Counted from the stretch's first letter, positions 38,934-49,284 are shown. The stretch: DNA of 64,000 nt from Streptococcus troglodytae (GCF_002355215.1 NZ_AP014612.1:1674001-1738000), one strand, 5' to 3'. Notes: generated from the sequence alone by a model not told the origin. Numbers and translations: made by a program.

Positions 38934-40364
38934 TTACAAAACAGCTAAACTGATAAAGTTCAAGATGAAAAGAACATCAAGCACCCAAATAATAGGATGA
39001 ATATCTTTGACTTCTTTCTTAATCACTTTAGAGAAGGTATAAAAGAGAAAACCAGTTGCAATTCCTTGTGTAATACTGTAAGCAAGTCCCATAAAAACAG
39101 TCGCAAAAAAGGCTGGAATGGCTTGGCTCATATCAGACCACTCAATGTCTTTGAGACTTGATAGCATCATAATACCGACAATCAAAAGTACTGCTGCTGT
39201 CGCCTGCGTTGGAACAATAGCAAGAAGAGGACTGAAAAAACTTGATACAGCAAAAAGAAGAGCAACGACAACCGCTGTCAGACCCGTACGGCCTCCGGCA
39301 CCAATACCAGCGGCGGATTCAACAAAAGTCGTCACATTTGAAGTACCCGCAACTGCTCCAACCGTTGTTCCCACCATGTCTGAAAACAGGGCCTTATCCA
39401 TCTTATTTTGCAGACCAGATGATGTTGATTCACTAGTTACATCAAAAATACCAGCTTTAGCTCCTGTACCAATGAGAGTTCCAACATTATCAAAAATATC
39501 AGTCAAGGCAAAAGCCAAGATAGTCATTAAAACCTCAGGAATACGACCGGCATCTGAAAACAGAGCTCCCAAACCTTTATTGCCAAGAGCTGCTCCAAAA
39601 ATTGTTCCCAAATCCTTAACAGCAGCCGCTGGATTATTGGCAGAAAAATCAATTTTTGACAGATTAACAACACCCGCTAAAATAGCAATAACAGTTGTTA
39701 CAATAATAGAAAGGATGACTCCGCCTTTGATATTTTTAATGATAAAGAAAGCTGTGATAATAATACCAATAACAGCAACCAGAACTGCCGGATTGTTAAA
39801 ATTAACCAGCGATGGTGTTGCAGAAGAGTTAGCTGTAATAGAGGCCAGGCCTTTTGCTGCACCTTTACCAGAGACGCTATAAGTTCCTGGATCAATAGCA
39901 AAACTCAACAAACCAGCATTCTTAAGACCAATGTATGTCAAAAAGATACCAATACCAGCACTGATAGCTTTTTTAAGACTATCTGGAATTTCATCAATAA
40001 TCATACGACGAACTCTGGTTAAGGTAATAATAATTGAAATGATCCCACAGATAAAAACCATGGCTAAAGCTTCTTGCCAAGTATAACCAAGTGAAAAAAC
40101 CACTGTATAGGTAAAGAAAGCATTGAGGCCCATTCCCGGTGCCATAGCATAAGGAATATTAGCATAAAGTCCCATCATCAAGGTTCCCGCGATAGAGCCA
40201 ATAATAGTTGCTAGAAAAACACCTTGTGATGGCATACCTGTCTGACTCAAAATAGAAGGGTTAACAAATAAAATGTAGGACATGGCAAAGAAGGTTGTGA
40301 GCCCGGCCAACACTTCTGTCCGAACAGTTGTTTTGTTCTCTTTTAGTTTAAAAAACTTTTCCAT
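38934..40364 (-). CDS. NCS2/AzgA-type purine permease
   Basis: 476 residues with about 12-14 membrane helices. N-terminal RTEVLAGLTTFFAMSYILFVNPSIL and GMGLNAFFTYTVV are typical of the AzgA/PbuG branch (adenine, guanine, hypoxanthine uptake). FDNVGTLIGTGAKAG and GTSNVTTFVESAAGIGAGGRTGL are also conserved. No purine riboswitch was recognised upstream. Monocistronic. Confidence 0.93.
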   Translation of the reverse strand: MEKFFKLKENKTTVRTEVLAGLTTFFAMSYILFVNPSILSQTGMPSQGVFLATIIGSIAGTLMMGLYANIPYAMAPGMGLNAFFTYTVVFSLGYTWQEALAMVFICGIISIIITLTRVRRMIIDEIPDSLKKAISAGIGIFLTYIGLKNAGLLSFAIDPGTYSVSGKGAAKGLASITANSSATPSLVNFNNPAVLVAVIGIIITAFFIIKNIKGGVILSIIVTTVIAILAGVVNLSKIDFSANNPAAAVKDLGTIFGAALGNKGLGALFSDAGRIPEVLMTILAFALTDIFDNVGTLIGTGAKAGIFDVTSESTSSGLQNKMDKALFSDMVGTTVGAVAGTSNVTTFVESAAGIGAGGRTGLTAVVVALLFAVSSFFSPLLAIVPTQATAAVLLIVGIMMLSSLKDIEWSDMSQAIPAFFATVFMGLAYSITQGIATGFLFYTFSKVIKKEVKDIHPIIWVLDVLFILNFISLAVL

Positions 40365-40396
40365 TAAAAATAGTTCTCCTTTTTATGAACGCTAAG

Positions 40397-41033
40397 TCAT
40401 ATTATAGCTAAAGATGAAATGGTATTCAAGAGCCTATTTGCTGCTTTCCTTATCAAGAAAAAAACAAAAACCATGATTTGAATGAAGCTAAATCCCACAA
40501 TAAAAGGCAGAATATCTGTTGATAAGAGTTTGCTCAATTCAGTAATAACCACTGTTGGACGCAAGACAAGATCCCAAGAATTAAGTCTGGCATAGCGTCC
40601 TAGATGGATGGCAAAACTAGAAATCACAGACAGCAATATTAGAACAAACAGCTTAAAATAATATTCTTTAATCACAAAACGTTTCAATACCTGATTGACA
40701 CTCTCAACACCGCACAAGAAACCAAAGAGAATACTAGCCAAAACAAAAATAGTGAATTAGACTCTGAACATTGCTAAAACTACTGCCAATAAAATCCATA
40801 TGCACCAAATCCGTCAACATATAAAAAGTATTGGGATAGAAGAAAAGCCAAAATAGCGTAAGAATAAAGGTTAATGAAAGATTTTTAAAACGATTAAGAC
40901 AAAAACTGAAATCCAAAGCCAAAAGTGCGAGAAACATATTCCAAATTAAATACGTTTCTTTTATTTGAAAATAAACAATAGCTCCAGAAATCATAAAGAA
41001 AAAAAGATGGCTGATAAGCAACTTATTTTTCAT
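40397..41033 (-). pseudogene. DUF1361 membrane protein, frameshifted
   Basis: Two ORFs, 41033-40734 (helices and FYPNTFYMLTDLVHMDF, the DUF1361 signature) and 40741-40397 (LASILFGFLCGVESVNQV, further helices), form one gene of about 212 residues. Total length is 637 bases; two missing bases around CTAATTCACT (40755-40765) would join the halves as ...SLNFTIFVLAS. A single extra base would also fit. Function unknown. Confidence 0.75.
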
Positions 41034-41342
41034 AAAACACCTCCACTTGTAAAATAAAATTATATCATATTCTCAAAAATGATATTTTCTATTTAGAGTT
41101 TACTATCAAAAAGCCCTTAAAACTTCAATTTTACTATTCTATCCTAGCAACCCTTTTTAATTTTTTAATGAAATAAAGTTTGATAATCACCGCTCTACTA
41201 TTGGTTTTTCCTTTGCAGTGGTAAAAAACAGTCTGGTTTAAGCAAGAGCAGCCTCAATTGATCATTGAAATATTTCGCTTAAAAAGCACATTAATCACCC
41301 CTTCACTTGCTTAATTTTCTTCTTTTCTGCTATAATTTTGCT

Positions 41343-42155
41343 ATGATTAAAAAAATGATTGCCATTGATTTAGATGGTACGCTTCTCAAAAGTGACGGAA
41401 CACTTTCCGATTACACTGTCGCTATTATTAAAAAAATTCAAGAGCAAGGACACTTGGTTATCATTACGACTGGCCGGCCCTACCGTATGGCTTTGGAATT
41501 TTATAAAATTCTAGGATTAAAAACACCAATGATTAATTTCAATGGTTCTTTGATTCACATTCCTGAGAAAAAATGGGCTGGTGAACACAAGGTTCGGATT
41601 GACCGAAGGTATCTTTTTGACGTTTTAAAGAATGAAAAGGCCTTTGAAGCAGACTTTATTGCCAGTGAATACCGCAAAAAATTTTACTTGACACTTGATC
41701 ACCGTCATGCCATTAAACCAGAGATCTTTGGTGTTAAAGAATTGACAAATAAGATGCAGCTTAAACCTGAAAAGATTACACGGGATCCCCATGCCCTTCT
41801 TATGCAGACCCGAGTTGCTGATAAATATGCTCTAGCTAATGATATGCGTCGCCATTTCAATCATGAAATGGAAATCAGCAGCTGGGGTGGCCCTATGAAT
41901 ATCCTTGAATTTTCACCCAAAGGAGTTCACAAAGCTTATGCACTAAAAAATCTGCTCAAAACGCTCAATCTTTCTCGAGATGATTTAATAGCCTTTGGTG
42001 ATGAACATAACGATCGGCAAATGTTAGCCTTTGCTTCTGTCGGCTATGCCATGAAAAATGCCAGTGAAGTACTATTACCTTATGCTGATAAAATGACACA
42101 ATTTGACAATGATCACGATGGCGTGGCTAAAGAACTAAAAAAATTATTTCTATAG
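41343..42155 (+). CDS. Cof-type HAD-superfamily phosphatase
   Basis: About 270 residues from the ATG at 41343: MIKKMIAIDLDGTLLKSDG. HAD motif I DLDGTL, motif II TTGRP, C2-type cap, GDEHNDRQML near the C-terminus. TATAAT at 41331-41336 ends 6 bases before this ATG and no Shine-Dalgarno is visible, so the mRNA is probably leaderless. An in-frame start at 41307 lies upstream of the promoter and is rejected. Confidence 0.9.
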   Translation: MIKKMIAIDLDGTLLKSDGTLSDYTVAIIKKIQEQGHLVIITTGRPYRMALEFYKILGLKTPMINFNGSLIHIPEKKWAGEHKVRIDRRYLFDVLKNEKAFEADFIASEYRKKFYLTLDHRHAIKPEIFGVKELTNKMQLKPEKITRDPHALLMQTRVADKYALANDMRRHFNHEMEISSWGGPMNILEFSPKGVHKAYALKNLLKTLNLSRDDLIAFGDEHNDRQMLAFASVGYAMKNASEVLLPYADKMTQFDNDHDGVAKELKKLFL

Positions 42156-42270
42156 AATAAAAAAGGTTTGTCAAAATATTTTGAACAAGCTTTTTTTGAC
42201 CATTATGCAAAGGATTTTTGATAGATGTTTTTCCTAAAAGAGAGTAAGATGAAGATAAACGAGGTAACCT

Positions 42271-42678
42271 ATGAACATTGGAGAAAAACTCAAAACAGCA
42301 CGCCAACAATCCCATCTAACTCAAGAAGCTGTCGCTGACTTAATCTTAGTTTCCAGACAAACCATCTCTAATTGGGAAAATGAAAAATCTTACCCAGACA
42401 TTGTCAATTTGATAAAACTTAGTGACCTTTATCAGATTAGTTTAGACACACTGTTAAAAGACGATGGAAAAATGATCGAACATCTAGATAAGACAACTAA
42501 TGCTGTTAAAAGCAATCAAAAACTGCAAACTTTTTTATTAAGCTATCTGGCGATGATAACCTGTCTGCTGCTTTTGTCATTATTCTTTCTAAAAAGTTAC
42601 TATTTCTTATTGTTTTTAAGTATTATCATGATTTTAGGTGTACTTATTTTGTTTTATCAAATCATAAAAAGAATTTAG
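42271..42678 (+). CDS. XRE-family regulator with membrane helices
   Basis: 135 residues: N-terminal helix-turn-helix (about 5-60: IGEKLKTARQQSHLTQEAVADLILVSRQTISNWENEKSYPDIVNLIKLSD) and two C-terminal membrane helices, so a membrane-tethered repressor-like protein. GAGGT precedes the ATG. Four bases separate it from the next small membrane gene. Target unknown. Confidence 0.88.
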   Translation: MNIGEKLKTARQQSHLTQEAVADLILVSRQTISNWENEKSYPDIVNLIKLSDLYQISLDTLLKDDGKMIEHLDKTTNAVKSNQKLQTFLLSYLAMITCLLLLSLFFLKSYYFLLFLSIIMILGVLILFYQIIKRI

Positions 42679-42693
42679 AAGGTGATTGCAGTG

Positions 42694-43014
42694 ATGATCC
42701 AACAAATAATGTTAATAATCAGTCTTTTTCTCTTTTTGATAGGTGCTATTTTAACCAGCTATCAAATTTTTAAAATTGTTGAACTTGATGCACGAGCTAG
42801 AGGGCTGAATAATCCCGAACTTTGGGGACTTTCTGCTGCTGGCAGAGGAAATATTATCGGTCTTATTCTCTATTTTAAACATCGGGAAGATTATCCTATC
42901 AAAAACTTTCCACCCAAAAAGCAGGCAGAGAGTTCAAAACGTAAGAGATGGGCTATCCTTACCCTTTTTCTAGCAGGACTTGGTGCTGTTGGTATCGTTT
43001 TAGTTACTTTTTAG
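42694..43014 (+). CDS. Small membrane protein linked to the XRE regulator
   Basis: About 106 residues with an N-terminal helix, a polar middle (ARARGLNNPELWGLSAAGRGNIIGLILYFKHREDYPI) and a C-terminal helix. AAGG precedes GTG at 42691 and ATG at 42694; either may start it. Probably cotranscribed with the regulator. Family not recognised. Confidence 0.75.
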   Translation: MIQQIMLIISLFLFLIGAILTSYQIFKIVELDARARGLNNPELWGLSAAGRGNIIGLILYFKHREDYPIKNFPPKKQAESSKRKRWAILTLFLAGLGAVGIVLVTF

Positions 43015-43025
43015 CTCAATTAAGC

Positions 43026-44132
43026 TTAAAATTCGTCTGTTGTTAAGGAAAGCTCCTCTCTGGCACTATCTTCTAGAGCAGTTACTGTTACACCTAAAAG
43101 ACGGACACCAGAATTATTTTCTGTCAGATGATCAAAAATGCGATGAGCTGAACGTTCAATAACTTCAAAATCCTGAGTGGGTACATCTAAGGTTTTTCGC
43201 TTGGTCAGTGTTGAAAAATCCGAATAACGAACTTTAATAACGACAATCTTTCCTTTGCGCCCATGCTTTTTTAAACTGTCAGCTACTCGTCTGGCAGTCT
43301 TTGATAGTTCCAGTTTAATATCTTCATCATTATAAAGCAATTTCCCATAGGTCCTCTCACTGCCAATAGATTTACGAATGCGGTCGTTTTTGACAGGAGA
43401 ATTACTGATACCACGTGCTTTTCGATACAGATCAAAGCCAAAACGCCCAAAAAGATCAATCAAGGTCATTTCCGGCACCTGTTGCAAATCCTTACCCGTA
43501 AAGATATGAAGAGCATGCAGTTTCTCAACAGATTTTTTCCCCACACCATAAAACTTTTCAATAGGTAAGGTTGCTAAGAAGCCTTCTGCATCCTGTGGCA
43601 AAATGACTGTTAAACCATGCGGCTTATCATAATCGCTAGCCAACTTAGCTAAAAATTTATTGTAGGAGACACCAGCAGAACAAGTTAAATGAAATTCTTC
43701 CCAAATATCGCGTTGAATAAGTTTAGCAATCTTCACTGCTGATTTTATGTTCAATTTATTTTCAGTAACATCTAAATAGGCTTCATCAATACTCATGGGT
43801 TCTACCAAATCTGTATAACGTCTAAAAATTTCTCTGACTTGTAATCCAATTTGACGGTATTTAGTATGATTGCCTCTGATAAAAATAGCTTGCGGACAAC
43901 GTTCGTAAGCTTCTTTTGAACTCATGGCTGAGTGTATGCCAAATTCTCTGGCCAAATAATTAGCTGTCGAAACAACACCACGGCCGCCTGTTTGACGGGG
44001 GTCAGCACCAATTACAAGCGGTTTACCTTTCAATTTAGGATTATCACGTTCTTCTACTGCAGCAAAAAAGGCATCCATATCAATATGAATAATTTTTCGT
44101 GACGTATCATTAATCAGCGGAAAAATAAGCAT
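43026..44132 (-). CDS. dinB: DNA polymerase IV (DinB)
   Basis: 368 residues. Y-family polymerase: [26 protein letters not shown]-type catalytic motif [14 protein letters not shown], and [25 protein letters not shown]. Little-finger domain in the C-terminal third. Error-prone lesion bypass. GAGGT lies before the ATG. Divergent from pfl. No beta-clamp motif was identified with confidence. Confidence 0.96.
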   Translation of the reverse strand: MLIFPLINDTSRKIIHIDMDAFFAAVEERDNPKLKGKPLVIGADPRQTGGRGVVSTANYLAREFGIHSAMSSKEAYERCPQAIFIRGNHTKYRQIGLQVREIFRRYTDLVEPMSIDEAYLDVTENKLNIKSAVKIAKLIQRDIWEEFHLTCSAGVSYNKFLAKLASDYDKPHGLTVILPQDAEGFLATLPIEKFYGVGKKSVEKLHALHIFTGKDLQQVPEMTLIDLFGRFGFDLYRKARGISNSPVKNDRIRKSIGSERTYGKLLYNDEDIKLELSKTARRVADSLKKHGRKGKIVVIKVRYSDFSTLTKRKTLDVPTQDFEVIERSAHRIFDHLTENNSGVRLLGVTVTALEDSAREELSLTTDEF

Positions 44133-44200
44133 CGTAACCTCTTTTATGATTTGTTGTATCCATTATATAATCTTTCTGTACTTTCCGCCACTTTTTGTAT

Positions 44201-44241
44201 TTATAATACAGTTAAGCTTCTTTTAATAAACTGTATTATAA
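44201..44241. promoter_or_regulatory. 13-bp perfect inverted repeat in the dinB-pfl gap
   Basis: TTATAATACAGTT (44201-44213) and AACTGTATTATAA (44229-44241) with a 15-base spacer. AT-rich and without a T-tail, so an operator or a pair of divergent -10 boxes is more likely than a terminator. Confidence 0.6.
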
Positions 44242-44274
44242 AAGAAATCGCTTACAAGCAAGTTCTTTCGCTTG

Positions 44275-44288
44275 TGTAACCGGTTACT
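44275..44288 (+). promoter_or_regulatory. CcpA cre-like site upstream of pfl
   Basis: TGTAACCGGTTACT matches the cre consensus TGWAANCGNTNWCA at 13 of 14 positions and contains the perfect palindrome GTAACCGGTTAC. It lies about 70 bases before the pfl ATG. A second palindrome GTAACAG-N5-CTGTTAC is at 44314-44332. Confidence 0.7.
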
Positions 44289-44354
44289 GTATGATAGAAT
44301 ATAATCGTAAATTGTAACAGATTAACTGTTACTAGAATAGAGGGGAACTCAATT

Positions 44355-46681
44355 ATGGCAACTGTCAAAACTAACACTGACGTTTTTGAAAAAGCCTGGG
44401 AAGGCTTTAAAGGAACTGACTGGAAAGACAGAGCAAGCATTTCTCGCTTTGTTCAAGACAACTACACTCCATATGACGGAGACGAAAGTTTTCTTGCCGG
44501 CCCTACTGAACGTTCACTTCACATCAAAAAAGTCGTAGAAGAAACTAAAGCGCATTACGAAGAAACGCGTTTTCCAATGGATACACGTATTACATCTATT
44601 GCTGATATCCCAGCAGGTTATATTGACAAGGAAAACGAATTGATTTTTGGTATCCAAAACGACGAACTTTTTAAACTGAACTTCATGCCAAAAGGCGGTA
44701 TTCGCATGGCTGAAACAGCTTTGAAAGAACATGGTTATGAACCAGACCCTGCCGTTCATGAAATCTTTACCAAATATGCAACAACTGTTAATGATGGTAT
44801 CTTTCGCGCTTACACTTCAAACATTCGTCGTGCACGTCATGCCCACACTGTAACTGGTCTCCCAGATGCATACTCTCGCGGACGTATTATTGGAGTTTAT
44901 GCCCGTCTTGCTCTCTATGGTGCTGACTACTTGATGCAAGAAAAAGTGAACGACTGGAACTCAATTGCTGAAATTGACGAAGAATCAATCCGTCTTCGTG
45001 AAGAAGTAAACCTTCAATATCAAGCACTTGGTGAAGTGGTGCGACTAGGTGATCTTTACGGTCTTGATGTTCGCAAACCTGCTATGAATGTTAAGGAAGC
45101 TATCCAATGGGTTAATATCGCCTTTATGGCTGTCTGCCGCGTTATCAATGGTGCTGCAACTTCTCTTGGACGTGTCCCAATCGTTCTTGATATCTTTGCA
45201 GAACGTGACCTTGCTCGTGGCACTTTCACTGAATCAGAAATCCAAGAATTCGTTGATGACTTCGTTATGAAACTTCGTACAGTCAAATTTGCGCGTACTA
45301 AAGCTTATGATGAACTTTACTCAGGTGACCCAACATTTATTACGACTTCTATGGCTGGTATGGGAGCTGATGGACGTCACCGTGTTACTAAGATGGACTA
45401 CCGTTTCCTAAATACACTTGATAATATTGGCAATGCTCCAGAACCTAATTTAACCGTCTTTGGTCAAGTAAATTGCCTTACGCTTTCCGTCATTATTGTA
45501 TGTCTATGAGCCACAAGCATTCTTCAATTCAATATGAAGGTGTCACAACTATGGCTAAAGAAGGTTATGGTGAAATGTCATGTATCTCATGCTGTGTATC
45601 TCCGCTTGATCCTGAAAACGAAGATCGTCGCCACAATCTGCAGTACTTTGGTGCTCGTGTTAACGTTCTTAAAGCGCTTCTTACAGGACTTAACGGCGGT
45701 TACGACGATGTTCACAAAGACTACAAAGTATTTGATGTAGAACCTATCCGTGATGAAGTCCTTGATTTTGAAACAGTTAAAGCTAATTTTGAAAAAGCGC
45801 TTGATTGGTTGACTGATACTTACGTGGATGCAATGAATATCATTCACTATATGACTGATAAATATAACTACGAAGCTGTTCAAATGGCTTTCTTGCCAAC
45901 ACGTGTTAAAGCCAATATGGGATTTGGTATTTGCGGATTCTCTAATACAGTTGATTCATTGTCAGCTATTAAATATGCTACTGTTAAACCTATCCGTGAT
46001 GAAGATGGTTACATCTACGACTATGAAACTGTTGGAGACTTCCCTCGTTACGGAGAAGATGATGACCGTGTAGACTCAATCGCTGAATGGTTGCTTGAAG
46101 CTTTCCATACTCGTCTTGCACGCCATAAACTGTACAAAGATTCCGAAGCTACTGTATCATTGCTTACAATCACTTCTAATGTTGCTTATTCTAAACAAAC
46201 TGGTAATTCTCCAGTTCACAAGGGTGTCTATCTCAATGAAGATGGTTCTGTGAACCTATCTAAAGTAGAATTCTTCTCACCAGGTGCTAATCCATCAAAT
46301 AAAGCTTCCGGTGGCTGGTTGCAAAACTTGAACTCATTGAAGAAACTTGACTTTGCTCACGCAAATGATGGTATCTCATTGACAACTCAAGTTTCACCAA
46401 AAGCTCTTGGTAAGACATTCGATGAACAAGTTGCTAACTTGGTCACAATTCTTGATGGTTACTTTGAAGGTGGCGGTCAACACGTTAACTTGAACGTTAT
46501 GGATCTTAAAGATGTTTATGACAAGATCATGAATGGTGAAGATGTTATCGTTCGTATCTCAGGTTACTGTGTTAACACTAAATACCTCACTAAAGAACAA
46601 AAGACTGAATTGACGCAACGTGTTTTCCATGAAGTTCTTTCAATGGATGATGCAGCTACAGAATTGGTTGACAACAAATAA
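44355..46681 (+). pseudogene. pfl: Pyruvate formate-lyase, frameshifted in mid-gene
   Basis: Two ORFs (44355-45509 and 45473-46681) join into 775 residues if one C is added near 45458 (GTCTTTGG to GTCCTTTGG), restoring [24 protein letters not shown] splits pyruvate with CoA into acetyl-CoA and formate under anaerobiosis. The catalytic Cys pair is in CISCCVSP and the glycyl-radical loop is RISGYCVNT near the C-terminus; both are in the second part, so the break separates them from the start. AGAGGGGA precedes the ATG. Probably an assembly undercall. If real, the strain lacks PFL. Confidence 0.93.
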
Positions 46682-46696
46682 GTGTTAAACAGTTTA

Positions 46697-46727
46697 AAAG
46701 ACCTCACTTTTAATGAGTGAGGTCTTT
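46697..46727 (+). terminator. Terminator after pfl
   Basis: AAAGACCTCA and TGAGGTCTTT arms with extra CT/AG pairing and a short loop. Confidence 0.75.
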
Positions 46728-46834
46728 GCTGTGTTTCCAGTATATCAATAACGGTAAAACTCTTATATTCTAAAAGTTCATAAATTCAGAAAGCTGCTCT
46801 TGTGATTTGAAAAACTTTCGTCTACAATAATATT

Positions 46835-47275
46835 ATGAAAATCAATTACACTCGTGACACACTGTCCTCAACTTATCTTGATGCAGTTAAAATTAGAAAT
46901 ATCGTTTTCGTTCAAGGACAAGGTGTCCCATTAGCTATTGAAGTTGATAAGAACGAAGCGCATTGCATTCATTTTGTGCTTTATGATGACACAAATAAGG
47001 CTGTTGCAACCTGTCGTCTTTTGCCTGCCGAGAATGGAATCGCAGTGACCTTGCAGCGCATGGCTGTTTTATCTGGCAATCGCGGCAAAAATTATGGAAA
47101 GCTCATTCTAAATGCTGCAATAGACTTCGCCAAAAAGCAGGGCTATCAGCAAATGACTTTACATGCTCAATTAAGCGCCAAAGGTTTTTACCAAAGAATG
47201 CAGTTTGAATCTTTAGGACAAGAATTTGAGGAAGCTGGTATTAAACATATTACTATGATAAAAGCTTTATCATAA
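46835..47275 (+). CDS. GNAT-family N-acetyltransferase
   Basis: 146 residues. Acetyl-CoA-binding region LQRMAVLSGNRGKNYGKLILNAAIDFAKKQGY carries the R/QxxGxG/A-like loop in the form NRGKNYG. Resembles the ElaA/YjcF branch of GNAT proteins. Substrate unknown. Stands alone between two terminators. Confidence 0.88.
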   Translation: MKINYTRDTLSSTYLDAVKIRNIVFVQGQGVPLAIEVDKNEAHCIHFVLYDDTNKAVATCRLLPAENGIAVTLQRMAVLSGNRGKNYGKLILNAAIDFAKKQGYQQMTLHAQLSAKGFYQRMQFESLGQEFEEAGIKHITMIKALS

Positions 47276-47331
47276 ACATTTTTATATGATGACTGTCTTC
47301 GTACAACCATCATAATCCACTAACTATCAAA

Positions 47332-47364
47332 AAGGGTTGGGACACCTTTTCCCAACCCTTTTAT
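47332..47364. terminator. Bidirectional terminator
   Basis: AAAAGGGTTGGG and CCCAACCCTTTT, a perfect 12-bp stem with A/T tails on both sides, between convergent genes. Confidence 0.8.
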
Positions 47365-47407
47365 TGTACAGTAGTTTCAACTCTCACTTCATCTATAGCT
47401 TAGAAAA

Positions 47408-48358
47408 TCAGTCACAATTGCTATCTGAATCTTTTTTTAAACCAGCTTTAATCACTTCAATTAAATCATTGCGATCTAAAATCCACTGGGAACGCTCATC
47501 TTTTTCATAGGTACGATTACTAAGAAAAATAGCTGCACTCTGTTTTTTAATGTTAAGTAAAATAAAGGTACCGGTATAGCCTGTATGAAGCAGCCAATCA
47601 CCAGCTAAGTCCCAAGCAAGACTACGTGTCTTGTCGGCATAAGCAAAATCTTGAGTCAGCGGCTTAGCAAAGTCATCGTTTAAATAATGGTTAACAAAGC
47701 ACTTTAAATCTTCTAAATTTGAAAAAAGTCCTGCTGAACCTGTGTGAATGCCCAAAACTTTAGCCTTTGGATCATGCACCCTTCCAATAGGGATTGTTTT
47801 GTCCGTTGGTACTGCTCTTTTAACAGGTCCAAAACTTGTCTTTTCCATCCCAAAAGGCTTAAAAACATGTTCTTTTATGATCTTATCTAAAGGCTGATCA
47901 TAGAATGCTTCCAACAAAAAACCTAACAAAATAAAATTAAGATCTGTATAATGAAAAGATTTAGTTTTAGTAACTTCAATGTGATTGATTGCTTGTTTGA
48001 GAGCTGCAAAGTCCAACTTATTTCGGTTGGGAATGAAGGGATTAATACCACTTGTATGCGTTAAAAGCTGCCTGATGGTTACTGAGGAGTCATGAAAATT
48101 AGGATAATAAACCTGGAGAGGATCATCAAGCTTTAAATGATTAGCCTGAAGCAAAAAGATAAGAACTGTCCCAACACCGACTACCTTAGAAACACTAGCA
48201 AGATCATAGACTAGACCTGCTTTTGTCTTATGATGAGGAATTGTTTCTCCTAAATAAAATTCCTGCCATTGACCATCATAAAGTGCTAAACTTGCTCCTA
48301 AATAAACGTGTTGATTAATCTGTTGATTAATCTTATCAATAATTTTCTGATAGTTCAT
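47408..48358 (-). CDS. Serine beta-lactamase-like hydrolase (class C/DD-peptidase fold)
   Basis: 316 residues. The active-site SxxK is in YDLASVSKVVGVG; YTDLNFILLG supplies the YxN-like motif and HTGYTGT the HTG-like third motif. No signal peptide, so a cytoplasmic esterase/peptidase-like member rather than a resistance enzyme. Its start overlaps the cppA stop by 4 bases, so the two are cotranslated. Confidence 0.88.
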   Translation of the reverse strand: MNYQKIIDKINQQINQHVYLGASLALYDGQWQEFYLGETIPHHKTKAGLVYDLASVSKVVGVGTVLIFLLQANHLKLDDPLQVYYPNFHDSSVTIRQLLTHTSGINPFIPNRNKLDFAALKQAINHIEVTKTKSFHYTDLNFILLGFLLEAFYDQPLDKIIKEHVFKPFGMEKTSFGPVKRAVPTDKTIPIGRVHDPKAKVLGIHTGSAGLFSNLEDLKCFVNHYLNDDFAKPLTQDFAYADKTRSLAWDLAGDWLLHTGYTGTFILLNIKKQSAAIFLSNRTYEKDERSQWILDRNDLIEVIKAGLKKDSDSNCD

Positions 48359-49113
48359 TTTACTTTACGAAACCAAATTTCAATCTGGCTTGGATCTGAA
48401 AGAACCAAAACCCTTTCTTTCTTATCTAAGTAAATGTTCTGTCCTTTTTCTTCAAGATAATCTTTTAAAGCAGCAAGATCATAATCTTTGGCAACTCGAA
48501 TTTCTAAAATTTCCAGATCCCAGGCAATATGAGGTTTTATGGTTAGGTCCTCTCCAGAAGTCTCAACAAAATCTAACAAAATTGGAAATTGATTTTGAAA
48601 GAGATCGTGATAAAAATCCTGCGATTTTACCTTATCAGGAACATTTAAACACATACTTTCCACTTTGAAAGCTGACAGCCCTTTAAAATCAGGTAAAGAC
48701 TGATAATCCGCTTGTTTAGTCTCTTGAAGAGTCGTTAAATCATCTTCAGCATGAATAAGAAAGCGATCCTTTTCAGGAGAAATGGCCTCAAAAGCATAGC
48801 CATTAGCTCCTTTAAAAACCTTATCTGCCTGAGCTCCATTAGCTAGTAAAGCAGCAATTTCTTCAGTCTTACTAGCTTTGATAATTATTTTATTGAGTTT
48901 TTTTGTCCCTTTTACTGCTCTTGTACGAATATCTGGTGACTCTTCAATCAAAAAGAGACTGCCTGCTTGAGCCCAATCCCCAAAAATGACCAAAGAATTT
49001 TCTTCAGAAAGCACTTTGAAACCTAAAGTATTCTGATAGAAATCAATATTTTCTTCACGATTATTAATCCGTAAAACGGGTGAGTAAAACTCCATCTGTT
49101 CAAATACTGTCAT
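48355..49113 (-). CDS. cppA: CppA family protein
   Basis: 252 residues from the ATG at 49113 (GGGAGG 10 bases upstream; an in-frame TTG at 49122 is too close to it). N-terminal vicinal-oxygen-chelate-like fold (FYSPVLRINNREENIDFYQNTLGFKVL) and a C-terminal CppA domain. Streptococcal CppA was described as a C3-degrading proteinase; no signal peptide is seen here, so that role is uncertain. Confidence 0.88.
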   Translation of the reverse strand: MTVFEQMEFYSPVLRINNREENIDFYQNTLGFKVLSEENSLVIFGDWAQAGSLFLIEESPDIRTRAVKGTKKLNKIIIKASKTEEIAALLANGAQADKVFKGANGYAFEAISPEKDRFLIHAEDDLTTLQETKQADYQSLPDFKGLSAFKVESMCLNVPDKVKSQDFYHDLFQNQFPILLDFVETSGEDLTIKPHIAWDLEILEIRVAKDYDLAALKDYLEEKGQNIYLDKKERVLVLSDPSQIEIWFRKVK

Positions 49114-49242
49114 CTTGTCCAATCCTCCCTTAGTAGTTCTATTTTAGACAAAATATGAAGATTTGACAAGAAATTGTATGCTTCCTTTAATACTTTTTTA
49201 ACATAAAATTAAAAATAACCGAAAGACGAAAGTAAAAAAAAC

Positions 49243-49270
49243 AAAAGCTGAGCAAATAACTCAGCTTTTT
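49243..49270 (-). terminator. Terminator after glpF
   Basis: AAAAGCTGAG and CTCAGCTTTT, 10-bp stem, with A and T runs on both sides; it immediately follows the glpF stop. Confidence 0.75.
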
Positions 49271-49284
49271 GTTAATCTAATTGA

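Noticed and set aside
39118..39882. 254-codon plus-strand ORF opposite the purine permease
   Set aside because: Antisense shadow of a conserved membrane protein; low-complexity product without a recognisable domain or start signal.
45458..45509. Programmed frameshift in pfl
   Set aside because: No slippery heptamer or downstream structure was seen, and PFL is normally uninterrupted; a missing base explains it.
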